Shown here: positions 55,283-64,000 of the stretch, one piece after another
Layout: every line of letters starts with the position of its first letter
Numbering within the stretch: the first letter of the stretch is position 1
From: Oscarella lobularis
Taxonomy: Eukaryota > Porifera > Homoscleromorpha > Homosclerophorida > Oscarellidae
NCBI RefSeq assembly: GCF_947507565.1
Contig: NC_089192.1
Coordinates: forward strand, 1,546,690-1,610,689
Length of the DNA: 64,000 nucleotides
Reading direction: 5' to 3'
Position numbers and translations under genes: made by a program
Notes under the pieces: generated by a model
The model's database searches: none
The model's input: only the letters and a program-made list of their open reading frames with translations
What the model was told of the DNA's origin: nothing

Positions 55283-57606
55283 ATGGCGGAGAACTTTCGG
55301 CAAACGACGGCTAGAATAGCGTCTAATCCGGCGACGAACGACGTTTTGGGCGGAATAGGATCTGCTGAGAGCACGTCGATGCCAGGAAGAAGCGATACGT
55401 AAGCTTTCGATTTCTCGCCTGGCTTGTTCTGCATATTGCCTGCTTTAGTAGTGGACAGTCCGAGCTCTCTCGACTTTTTCCAACCATTGCGTCGCACGAA
55501 AACCGCCGAAGAGTAAGTCGCGGCAAAGCTATTAAGGAATGGTGGTCGTACACAGCAGTGGCAGGACGAATCGCACATTCGCGATTCGTCGCGGTCGTTT
55601 CAAAGAGCGTCATCACACCCTTATCCTCCACGAAACCGTAAAGAAAGTATGTTATCCGGAACAACTATGCCATTCTATCGATTCTAATTTTGTGCAGGTG
55701 GACGTCGCCAGAGCAAACAGCAGCAGACGTTCATAAAGGACGTTCACCTCTGTTCCAAGAAACAAGTCGACAATGTATCGAGATAAGCGGGTCGTCAACA
55801 GTGTTACATTTTCAAAAGATGCATCTAAGCGGACAATTGTTGATCTTATTCATCACATTTTCTCCGACCATTTCGACCAATATTCAAGCGAAAATCAGTA
55901 CATGATTATACGCAAAGTCTTTTCTTATCCCTTATCTACTTCATAAAGGTTCAACTTTGTCAAAGTAGTCAATGCTTGTATTTACTCACCCAATGTTGGT
56001 CCGGAATTTCGTTGGGATGGACACAGTCTGAAGCACTTCTACGGCCAATGTGGAGTCTATATCCAGCAAAAGGGCCATGAAGTAAGCGTGGGTGACACGT
56101 TGTAATCAGAGTTTTTAATCAAACTTTTAAAGGCATCTTTGCAAGCATCGGCGTGGGAATCGACCAGTGCAGACGTCGGAGACGTTGAGTGCTTGGAAGA
56201 ACAGTTAGTAGTTTACTTAATACAGTGCCGGTTCGTTGTCAACATGTAGGGAACCTATACCTCCATCGCTTCCTGCTCTTCTCGGCAGTCCACCTGGGAC
56301 TTCGTTCAGCCAGTCTCAACTGGTTTGTTCCCTGCTAACAATGTTATTTGACAAGCCTTTGCTAGGTTTATCTCGCAATTCGGCTGCCGTCGGTCAGCCA
56401 GGTCCCTCGTTTGCTATCGTTGTGCAGCCTGGGCCATCGCGCACCGGCGTTGTTCAGCGGAGCTCCTCGTCTGCCGTCGTTGGGCAGCCTGGTTCATCGC
56501 GCGCCGGCGTTGGTCAGCGGAGCTCCTCTTCTGCCGTCGTTGGGCAGCCTGGGCCGTCTCGTTCTGGATCGCCACCAACGGCCGAGGCTGCTAAAGACTA
56601 CGCGCATCTGTGAACTGCCTCCGTTGGAAGGATCATCTAGCCAATGTTGGGAATTTGGTGAAATGTCTGACATTTTTCCGGTACAATGTCGTTTCGTTTG
56701 TTTAAGACTTCAATTGACAATTTTTCACAGGAAAAGGTTGATCGTTTGTGTGTAATATTTACGGGACACAAACGTTGTGTCATTGAGAATGTCTTGAAAG
56801 AAAACAGCGGAGATGAACAGTCGGCTTGTGGAGCTCTCCTTGACCGCGGTGGCAATTGAGATACATATTTTGGTCACATTGGGGTAATTATAAAGTTTAG
56901 ACTGTGAAGAAGTTGCTGTCTCTGAAATGCATAGGAAAGAGGAAGACGTCTTTGCTGAATTCGTCGATGTGAATTGCAACGCCAAAGTGGTCCATATTGA
57001 CCGAAATTCACCACTCCTTCCTCAAGCATTGAAGATCTACAAGAATTCTGAAACGACACTGGAACACGCCTAATGATTAGGTATGCAAAGGAGAGTGGGA
57101 TCGATTGCGAGGAACCAGCCCGTGAATTCTTCTTCACTGTTTACCGTGCTCTCCTGTCTGGAGAAGGAGGGTTACGTCTGTTTGAAGGTGAGTTTACCCT
57201 GACAAAACCCTAATTTCAAATAATAGGGGAAAAGACCACAAACTCCCCGTTCAAGACTACTCAGCTCTTTCGCCTGGACGGCTCTTTATTGTAGGAAAAA
57301 TAATGTGCCACGCTCTTTGGCATGGAACGTCCTGCCTGCCAGGATTACCGATGGTTGTCGTCTACTATCTCTTATCGGGAGACGTTGACGAAGCGACAAA
57401 AGCAATCAGCTTTGCTGACATTCCCGACCACGGAGTTCGCTGCAAAGTCATGGAGGTCTTAGTTCATTGTTTAGTTTTGTGGTGGTAAGGTTCAGTTTCA
57501 GATAAATGAAGCCAAAGCCGAGGCAGAATTGAAGGCATTACTGGACGGAGAAATAGAGAAGAGAATCTTTCACTCTGGTCACCACCAGCCTTTATATCAC
57601 GCCTAG
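55283..57606 (+). pseudogene. HECT-type E3 ligase-like gene, copy 2, lacking the catalytic C-lobe
   Basis: Exon 1 (55283-55398, MAENFRQTTARIASNPATND) ends at a GT donor. Later exons include SKDASKRTIVDLIHHIFSDH (about 55820); FNFVKVVNACIYSPNVGPEF ... HSLKHFYGQCGVYIQQ (55950-56080), matching a segment of HECT copy 1; a repeated (SSSAVVGQPGPSRAGV) linker at 56390-56570; a CUE-like helix (VDRLCVIFTGHKRCVIENVL, 56725); the N-lobe KVVHIDRNSPLLPQALKIYK (56985); IRYAKESGIDCEEPAREFFF (57080); GLRLFEG; and IMCHALWHGTSCLPGLPMVV (57303). The frame closes at TAG 57604-57606 after FHSGHHQPLYHA, before the catalytic Cys region, exactly where a P-type fragment starts. It also has a frame change near 57070. 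It cannot be an active ligase as it stands. Confidence 0.6.
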
Positions 57607-58230
57607 CTTCGCTCATCAATGACGCGAATCTGCAGAATTCTCAGATGTAAGATTGACGCCCTCATGCTGAATTAGACGCTGAACTTTAGCAGTAAGACGA
57701 CGAAGTCTCTGCTGACTACTTTTCAACACTGTCGCCAATCGCTTTGCCTTCTTACGCAGCTGTGGTGAACGCAAGAAGGCGTTGGAAGCAAACTTATTGG
57801 GCGTATTATCAGAAGCACGCCGAATCATCAATCGCATTGCAGATCGGAAAGACACGCACTTAGCACATTTCACTTTGGAAGCGGGGAGCAGAAGTTGGCG
57901 TGCTGTTGATCGAACGGTGTTGCTGAATTCGAAGGCTGAATGCGTGTCGAGAAAAGCCACCGTTTCACCTGCCAGGTTCGTAAACCTGGACTTCCGACTA
58001 AGGCATAATTTTACAAATTGCATTTCAGGATTTCCTGGGCAGATGGTCAATGAATCGATATTCGCGCACACTCCTCAGAGCCGAACATCTTTCAATCTCA
58101 ATTTCTTTCCCTCGTACCTACAATGCCTTCAACTCTTCAGAAGCGATTGTGAAACTCATTTGGACGGAAGGACCATGATTGAGCGCCTGCAGGCCAAGCG
58201 TAAGGTCGGAACGTGGTACTGCGATTCTTG
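57607..58230 (-). pseudogene. N-terminal fragment of a third P-superfamily transposase
   Basis: The segment GETVAFLDTHSAFEF ... VKCAKCVSFRSAMRLMIRRA, LRKKAKRLATVLKSSQQRLR and QRLIQHEGVNLTSENSA is collinear with the N-terminal exon of the complete P-type transposase (GETVVAFIDAGS, GRCDCCSQYRDTLRTSFNRW, NLRSRLHTAESKVRLLLEKQ). Only this portion is present. It abuts the broken HECT gene. Confidence 0.7.
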
Positions 58231-58599
58231 AAGCTGTTACGAGCCCTGCATTCGTTTCCAGAAGCTGTACGCAATTGAAGACGATTGGAGGACTCGGAGG
58301 TACGTTCAGCGGCAGATCCTCTCGTGGAGTATCCTCAGGCGGCGGTGTTTCATCGCTGTTTCTGTAGGCGGACGAGGATCCAATCGCTTCCTTTGCGTCA
58401 GTGTACGCCTCCTTCTCATTGTCTGGAACTTGTCGTACAGAAAAGGTTTACGCCGATGGCCATTATTATTTTCACAGTATGGCCAACTACGGTTAGCCGG
58501 ATAGGATTTGGGTGAGCACGAACGACTATGTTAGACAATGGGCAAGCAAAAAGTGGCCAAGAATGCACGCTTTACGAGAAAAAGGTACAGTGATCAGAT
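58231..58599. other. flank of the complete P-type element
   Basis: Probably further 5' sequence of the P-type fragment to its left; no separate gene. The last seven bases (58593-58599, atcagat) are the left target duplication. Confidence 0.4.
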
Positions 58600-58654
58600 C
58601 AGGGATACTAGATGATAGGGATAAGAAACGCACGCACTGTAGTACATTGTATGC

Positions 58655-59671
58655 GTGTCTCGGTCACGTGTGGTAATGTCCCGTCCTAGCGGCTCTGTCC
58701 CGATGAGTTCCTGCGCGACCGAGATACTTCGAAGCCTCGAAAACGATCCTCTTTTCTTGCGAAGCTCCGAAAGAATTCTTCTGTGCAAGGAACAAATTCG
58801 AATCGCGGGGGAAAAGATCGATCAAGCCGAATTTCGTCTTCAGCGCGATCGATTCAATGAAAAAATGCTTCAAGCGGTTACGAAAATATGCCTGGCAGCC
58901 GCTTCAAGCTCGAAAACCAAACTGATTAATCGCGACAAGCTTTGGAAGGATTTTCACGAGTGCCGGGTGACATTCATGAAGGGTCTCTGGCAGACATTTC
59001 TGCAGGAGCTGGAGTTGACTGTCGACCCACTTATTCAACAACTGGTTTCCGAAACGCTGATGGATACCATCATTATGTCAGCCGTTGAAGGAGAGTCAGA
59101 GTTGTCGTCTGCTCCGGCTCCATTTGTCTCGAGGCTCACCGACGAGGAAGAAAATATTATTCGATACGCCGCCGGCTATGTTCCTTTCGCCTTATTAAAA
59201 AAGCATAAAAAAATCCCTCAGCAAAAAGCGCCGTTTTTACCGAGTGTCTCAGTCGACTGGCGGTGGGAGGATACTTCTTTTCTAGAATACAGAAAACACT
59301 GGATAAAAGATGTAAACAGAGGCGGTCTTTTTGAACTCAACGACGACGGGTATCTTCTGTTTCGGGAGATCAAATTGGCCACTCGGAATGATTTAGCCAT
59401 TACTCTTCTTTCTCCGTCTCAGGCTGCAGAAAGTGAGAAAAAGGAAACCATCATCAGTAGAGCACTTTCTATTCCTGCTATTTTGCGCCACTGGGAACTG
59501 CTTACTGCTGACTTTGATTCGGAATGTATGAGGGAGTTGCTGGAAGCCATCGTTGAAAAGTGGCTAGTGATACGAGGGTTTTCGATAGCCGGGCACTGGC
59601 TTGAGTTATATAAATCGGTGACGAAGAGTATTCCTTCAGCTATGTCTCACAGAAAGAGCATAACTAACTAA
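58655..59671 (+). CDS. conserved accessory protein of the P-type element
   Basis: Uninterrupted frame of 338 residues starting 55 bp inside the left terminus; an alternative ATG is at 58676. The sequence is helix-rich, with conserved blocks LTDEEENIIRYAAGYVPFAL, WIKDVNRGGLFELNDDGYLL and ILRHWELLTADFDSECMREL, then IVEKWLVIRGFSIAGHWLEL, shared with the copy at 42991-44045. There is no nuclease, zinc-finger or ATPase signature. The 'YAAGYV' block recalls the short conserved helix often seen near the end of P-type and other transposases (Y.aGyv..k), so it may descend from a split transposase C-terminus. Because it lies convergent to the transposase and is kept intact in the complete copy, I infer a function in transposition or its control. 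Confidence 0.8.
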   Translation: MSRSRVVMSRPSGSVPMSSCATEILRSLENDPLFLRSSERILLCKEQIRIAGEKIDQAEFRLQRDRFNEKMLQAVTKICLAAASSSKTKLINRDKLWKDFHECRVTFMKGLWQTFLQELELTVDPLIQQLVSETLMDTIIMSAVEGESELSSAPAPFVSRLTDEEENIIRYAAGYVPFALLKKHKKIPQQKAPFLPSVSVDWRWEDTSFLEYRKHWIKDVNRGGLFELNDDGYLLFREIKLATRNDLAITLLSPSQAAESEKKETIISRALSIPAILRHWELLTADFDSECMRELLEAIVEKWLVIRGFSIAGHWLELYKSVTKSIPSAMSHRKSITN

Positions 59672-59764
59672 CTAAAAATACCCTGTTTACACTGTGCACA
59701 GTATATCTGTACTCTATGCACAGTATATTATATAGTAGTGCTAAACAGGATATATAACTGGTTC

Positions 59765-62545
59765 CTATGCAATTTTCTTCCGTTTAGGCAAAGGCGTATT
59801 GTCACAGACTTCTTTAAGGCGGCGTCTTGAAACATTCTCATGAATAGACGCTACGGCTGCAGAGGATTGTGCTCGAAGAGTAACCGCGTTGTAAGAAAAC
59901 TCTTCTGCTGAGGGATTAGAGTTTGATCCGCCTCGAGATCTCTGCTTTGCAAAATAGGCTTCAAGAGGGTCCTGACAAAATTTCTCGCTTAGCAAGAATT
60001 TGACGTTCGGCACGTTCTCAAGCAACCATGGTCCAAGTTCAACAAATGAAAATACTATGTTGCGTAAATAAAATTCCGTATTGGGTGAATGTTATGGGTT
60101 TACCTGTAATTTTAATGCCTTCTAATGTTTCTTTCGAGAGCGTCATCATAGCCTTTTCCGCTCTTCGGAATTCCTCTCTTGTGTCAACTTCTTCCTGCCA
60201 GTCTCCCAGGTACGATAGAAATTCGGTTTTAAGCCACTATACGGTTTGATATTATGTCTATTGCCAAATGGGATATTATATAAATTTAATTAACTCACAT
60301 TAAATCTTGGATCTGCAGCTTCGGTGTACGGTTTTAGATTTGGCTTGCGACACTTGTCTCCTTTAGAAAAGCATCGCACATTGAGGCAATCGAAGAAGGT
60401 ATCAAAAATTTTAACAAATTTAGCAGTTTCAGTCGTTTCCTTTAGCCCAAAGTAATCGAAAGCAGAAGCCACAGATGAACTCAGCACCTAGCCGAAGACT
60501 TTCAGTATATTTCAACTGTTAAGATGGCAGTATTACTTGTGCTGCAAGCCGAACTTTCTTGGAGAATGCCGTTAGAAAAAGATGATCACGTTTGATTCTT
60601 GGGAGAAGAGTCAGCCCCGAATCTGCTCGGCACTTAGAGACAAGATCGAGGAGATGTGCCCAGCTGATGTCGCAATTGTTTTTCTGGAAAGTTCATTAAG
60701 TTAGTTTAAAATATTAACCGCGCTTTTTTGTTCAATATGTATATCTACTAACCCACAACGCTCGATGACGATTGCGTCCATACGAATTACCCCAGCAATT
60801 GCGAACCGTTTTGATAAGATGAGGAACGTCAGATATAAAGTAAATAAATCGCTTCTCTTCGCTGTATAAATTTTCTGTTTTGTAGAAAGTGCTTCCTTCC
60901 AGATCTGAGCTTAATTTATGCATCTTGAAGAATTTTCGATTTGTTGCTGCTCCGTCGCAAGTTACAGCCATTACTTTTAGTCCCAGCATTTCCAGGTGGA
61001 GAATAGCATCCCAAACCAAAGGATACAGCTCGCCAGCTGTAGCTCCTCTTATGGGAAAGTGGGCATATGGAAAGTTGACGTTGGTAAAAATTCCTCGAAC
61101 GTAGAAAGACAACATATACTTTGCGATTCTTTTAGACGTGGCATTCTCTTTTCCAGCAGATTGACTCTGAACTTCAGATATTGCGTTCGAGACGTCACCC
61201 ATATTGTAGAAACCGACTAATGAAAAGGAATGCTTATCGAAAACCAAATTCTCCTTAATATTCATTTCATCAAAACAAAGTACGACGTACTTTCTCCTTT
61301 CCTCGCCCAGATCGCCTATTTCTTTTAGAAGGATTTCGTCAACATCCGGTATAAAGCCAGCGCCTCGTTTACACCAATGAGTGTAGTCGATCAAAGTGCG
61401 CTCCGACGGCAGAACGACAGCGCCACTTTCGCGAAGAGATCTGTAAGCACCAGATGACTTGAATCTTAGATGTAAGCACCGTCGGATCATGGCTGGCAAC
61501 CAACGGATTTGACGGGAATCTTTTACTTTCAGGATCCTTCTTCCCATTGACTGCGAACTTCGGTTGTCATTCCCTTCATTATTTGTTCTAAATCATCGTG
61601 AGTTTCTTTGTCTAGAGAGATTCCCTTTTCTTCGGTCTGCTTTTCAAGCAGCAGTCGAACTTTAGATTCAGCTGTATGCAGGCGCGATCGGAGGTTTTTG
61701 TAACGCTGCGCAATTTGACGATGATCGAGGTATCTTAGGTTCGTTCGATCAGAAGAGCTCGAGCTAGTACCACTGGCGTTTCGCGCTTTCCATCGATTGA
61801 ATGATGTGCGTAGAGTGTCTCGGTACTGAGAGCAACAATCGCATCGACCGTGCTTTACGAGAATGCTGCACGACGTTGTTCGAACTGTAGGTGTGCCGTC
61901 AGAGCCTGCGTCGATAAACGCTACGACAGTTTCTCCATCGGCCGAAAACGACTTTTCGCCTTTCGATTTTAGAAACGAGACGAATTTTTCGTCAGAATTT
62001 CCGCAGCACAGCTCGCCTTCTTCAAGTAGGTGCAATAGTGCTTCTAATCCTTTGCTGTCTAGCTTATCACTTACTGACGCCAAAACCTCGGATTCGACTG
62101 GAATCGGGTGGCCGCAGCAGAAGGCTTTCCAATCTGATCCGTCTTTTGAAAGTGATACCGAGCGCGAAATGAAAACAGTTGTTAAAGAATGGGCAGTTTT
62201 AAAAAAGGTGAGATGCCCGTTTTCATCGGCCATAGAGGACCAGGTGTTGCATGTCACTGGAATGCCAGCTAATGATGACGTCAGAAATTCCTCTGATTTT
62301 GTTGTTCCCTGCGTGTGCAAGTAGTCTAGCTATAGTAGAAGAATTACGGTCGACGCAGGTGTACATACAGATTTTTTAAATGGCCTTCCAACGCTTCTTT
62401 CGGTGACCGCCTGCTGTTTTCGCTTGTAATTTTTGCAGCGCCTAGATATTTTGTATTTTTTTTCCCATGCTTTAGAGAGATTAGAAAGTACTGTTTTGAA
62501 ACCAGTTTGCAATTTTAGCTTACTTGTTGGGGAAAAAAATATCAC
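59765..62545 (-). CDS. P-superfamily (THAP9-like) transposase
   Basis: Multi-exon. Likely order on the minus strand: exon with a basic, AT-hook-like patch (KRKQQAV ... GRPFKK) 62545-62330; a large exon 62320-61529 with a Cys block (GRCDCCSQYRDTLRTSFNRW) and coiled coil (NLRSRLHTAESKVRLLLEKQ); then 61547-60732 with the RNase H-like core: LCFDEMNIKENLVFDKHSFS (first Asp), KVMAVTCDGAATNRKFFKMH and FISDVPHLIKTVRNCW (second Asp). Later exons at about 60690-60540, 60487-60290 and 60240-60090 lead to 60025-59765, with FCQDPLEAYFAKQRSRGGSN supplying the likely third acid. No classic THAP zinc finger is visible at the N-terminus. Frames are open throughout apart from splice joins, so this may be a functional source copy. 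Confidence 0.85.
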
Positions 62546-62976
62546 AAAGTGAAGCTGATTTTTGATAAAAAATGAGCGTATTTCGCTACATAGAAAATAA
62601 ATGGTTACAAAACTAGGATAGTTGCATGGAGGAAACGCTTCTTTTTAAGTTTTTTTGCGAGAGACGCCAAAGAAATCGTTCGTCTTGCCGAAACAATTGC
62701 ACAAAACTAAAAATAGCTCAGTACTTACTTCACGAAGCGATTTCGACAAGAATGAGTCAAATTTAATACCTGATCAAAAACAATGCGAACATACAACTAA
62801 TAATGTAATGATTACCGCTGTTCGTTATGAACAAAGGCGATTGGTAGCCAGAAATTTGCTGCAATGTATCAACGATGTAGCAACAAACAATCAGTGGGCG
62901 TGCCGAGTCACGCATGTATTATGACGTTACAATAGGTCATGCGCGCGTTTCTTATCCCTATCATCTAGTATCCCTG

Positions 62977-63337
62977 ATCAGATGACCTGCGGGCACGCCC
63001 ATCGGCGTAAAACGGAGCGAAATGATCGAGAGCAATCTCAAATCGTAATCCAAAGGACATTCGGGTGAGGCCCGATGTCTAACGAAAGTCAGGATAACGC
63101 GTTCGAGCCGCGAAAACGCTCCATGGAGAAGAAAAAGGTACATTAGTGTCAGCGGTCCTTTGTGGCAATTACCCGCATAAGGAGACTACCTCTGTGCCGC
63201 GATTCTCTTACAGTAGATTTAAGGCCAATGAAGAGAGGGTTTGCGGTCACCGGCAAACTGTTTTATGGTGGAAAAAGGCGAAAACAGCCGAACTATACGG
63301 AAAAGAGCCCGAGTCAACCCACAATTCAACAAAAGCG
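62977..63337. other. remains of an older P-type element end
   Basis: Starts with the right target duplication. A plus-strand frame (MSNESQDNAFEPRKRSMEKK, about 63076-63135) ends at a GT donor-like site. A Cys/basic stretch follows near 63150-63330. It leads into the terminal repeat at 63338 and is probably subterminal DNA of a partly deleted P-type copy. Confidence 0.35.
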
Positions 63338-63382
63338 ATCACGTGACCGGGAGTTTCCAATCCCTCTCTTACATCTATGGTT
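63338..63382. mobile_element. solitary right terminal repeat of a P-type element
   Basis: The text cacgtgaccgggagtttcca + atccctctcttacatctatgg is the inverse of the left end at 42966-43012 (ccatagat...gagagggattggaaactcc...cacgtgac). It borders directly on the minisatellite. Confidence 0.75.
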
Positions 63383-64000
63383 TGATTACTAAGGTAGGGA
63401 CACTGTTGACGGCGTTTGATTACTAAGGTAGCGGCACAGTTGACTGCGTTTGATTACTAAGGTAGAGACACTGTTGACGGCGTTTGATTACTAAGGTTGC
63501 GGCACTGTTGACAGCGTTTGAATACTAAGGTAGCGGCACTGCTGACGGCGTTTGATTACAAAGGTAGGAAAACTGTTGACTGCGTTTGATTACTAAGGTT
63601 GCGGCACAGTCGACCGCGTTTGATTACTAAGGAAACTTTTGACTGCGTTTTGTTACTAAGGTAGCGGCACTTTTGACTGCGTTTGATTACTAAGGTAGTG
63701 ACACTGTTGACGGCGTTTGATTACTAAGGTTGCGGCACTGTTGACGGCGTTTGATTACTAAAGTAGCGGCACAGTTGACTGCGTTTGATTACTAAGGTAG
63801 CGGCACTGTTGACTGCGTTTGATCACTAAGGTTGCCGCACTGTTGACGCGTTTGATTACTAAGGTAGGGGCACTGTTGACTGCGTTTGATTACTAAGGTT
63901 GCGGCACTGTTGACGGCGTTTAATTACTATGGTAGCGGCACAGTTGACTGAGTTTGATCACTAAGGTAGCGGCACAGTTGACTAGTCGCGTTTGATTACT
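63383..64000. repeat. 34-bp minisatellite, about 18 copies to the window edge
   Basis: The unit tttgattactaaggtagcgg + cactgttgactgcg repeats with few substitutions (agggaca, tgcggca, gacggc variants) and two shortened units near 63620-63660 and 63840. It continues past the window end. Confidence 0.95.

Larger units (their letters stand above)
58600..62976. mobile_element. complete P-superfamily transposon with two convergent genes
   Basis: 4377 bp. The terminal inverted repeats cagggatactagatgatagg...gataagaaacgc (left, 58600-58631) and their inverse (right, 62945-62976) match for about 32 bases. The 7-bp duplication atcagat lies on both sides (58593-58599, 62977-62983). Inside, an accessory gene reads rightward (58655-59671) and the transposase reads leftward (62545-59765), with their 3' ends 93 bp apart. 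Intact ends and perfect duplication suggest a recent insertion. It landed among older P-type remains. Confidence 0.9.

Noticed and set aside
54851-55402. 183-residue plus-strand frame as a real protein
   Set aside because: Its length is largely due to the in-frame 21-bp repeat; it overlaps the first exon of the HECT gene in the same frame, and no domain is present.
42966-63382. A single 20-kb P-type macro-element bounded by matching inverted ends
   Set aside because: The outer 7-bp flanks (gctggca-type left, tttgatt right) do not match, and the interior contains other complete and broken insertions. The ends more likely belong to different copies.
63383-64000. CRISPR-like array
   Set aside because: Units are contiguous 34-bp repeats without unique spacers, in a eukaryotic context; it is a minisatellite.

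Overview
The window reads as nuclear DNA of an animal, most likely a marine invertebrate of an early branch such as a sponge. Genes are split by short GT-AG introns of roughly 50-100 bp. Domain mixes are metazoan (ankyrin + filamin repeat + von Willebrand A; HECT ligases with a UBA/CUE-like start; START; HIRAN). Several eukaryotic transposon classes are present (Merlin, P superfamily, Gypsy, a REL-endonuclease LINE, MITEs). Species assignment is inference; nothing in the sequence names it.

Region 1 (1.5-10.7 kb) holds two divergent secreted-protein genes sharing a promoter gap of about 380 bp. The left gene encodes six alternating pairs of Cys-rich modules resembling the PCSK9 C-terminal domain. 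The right gene encodes a large signal-peptide protein of no family I recognise. Region 2 (10.7-13.9 kb) is non-coding and carries MITEs and a large fold-back repeat. Region 3 (13.9-24.15 kb) is a segmental duplication of an ankyrin/filamin/vWA gene. The first copy is nearly complete but has in-frame stops; the second is heavily decayed. Between them, on the minus strand, is an intact intronless ispF-like gene. IspF belongs to the MEP isoprenoid pathway, which animals lack, so this is a strong candidate for horizontal transfer.

Region 4 (24.15-30.03 kb) is a nested mobile block. A Merlin-type element with inverted repeats of about 620 bp carries two head-to-head transposase genes. The left one is split by an internally deleted Gypsy element. 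Each LTR of that Gypsy was itself hit by a MITE, one with a TA duplication and one P-related with a 7-bp duplication. A START-domain gene lies just outside. Region 5 (31-35.3 kb) has a Gypsy relic and a 5'-truncated LINE with a C-terminal restriction-like endonuclease. Region 6 (35.3-42.8 kb) has a sparse stretch, a HECT gene, a satellite of about 180 bp, minisatellites and retroelement scraps.

Region 7 (42.9-63.4 kb) is dominated by P-superfamily elements. One is a complete 4377-bp copy with perfect 7-bp target duplication and two convergent genes (transposase plus a conserved accessory protein). A second is a truncated copy with the same layout, and a third is a fragment. Among them are two more HECT-type genes, a HIRAN mini-gene and two pieces of another DDE transposase. 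The last 620 bp is a 34-bp minisatellite.

Many recognisable genes carry single-base frameshifts or isolated stops, so either the assembly has residual indels or much of this region is decaying. I cannot separate these without reads. Exon borders were placed by eye.
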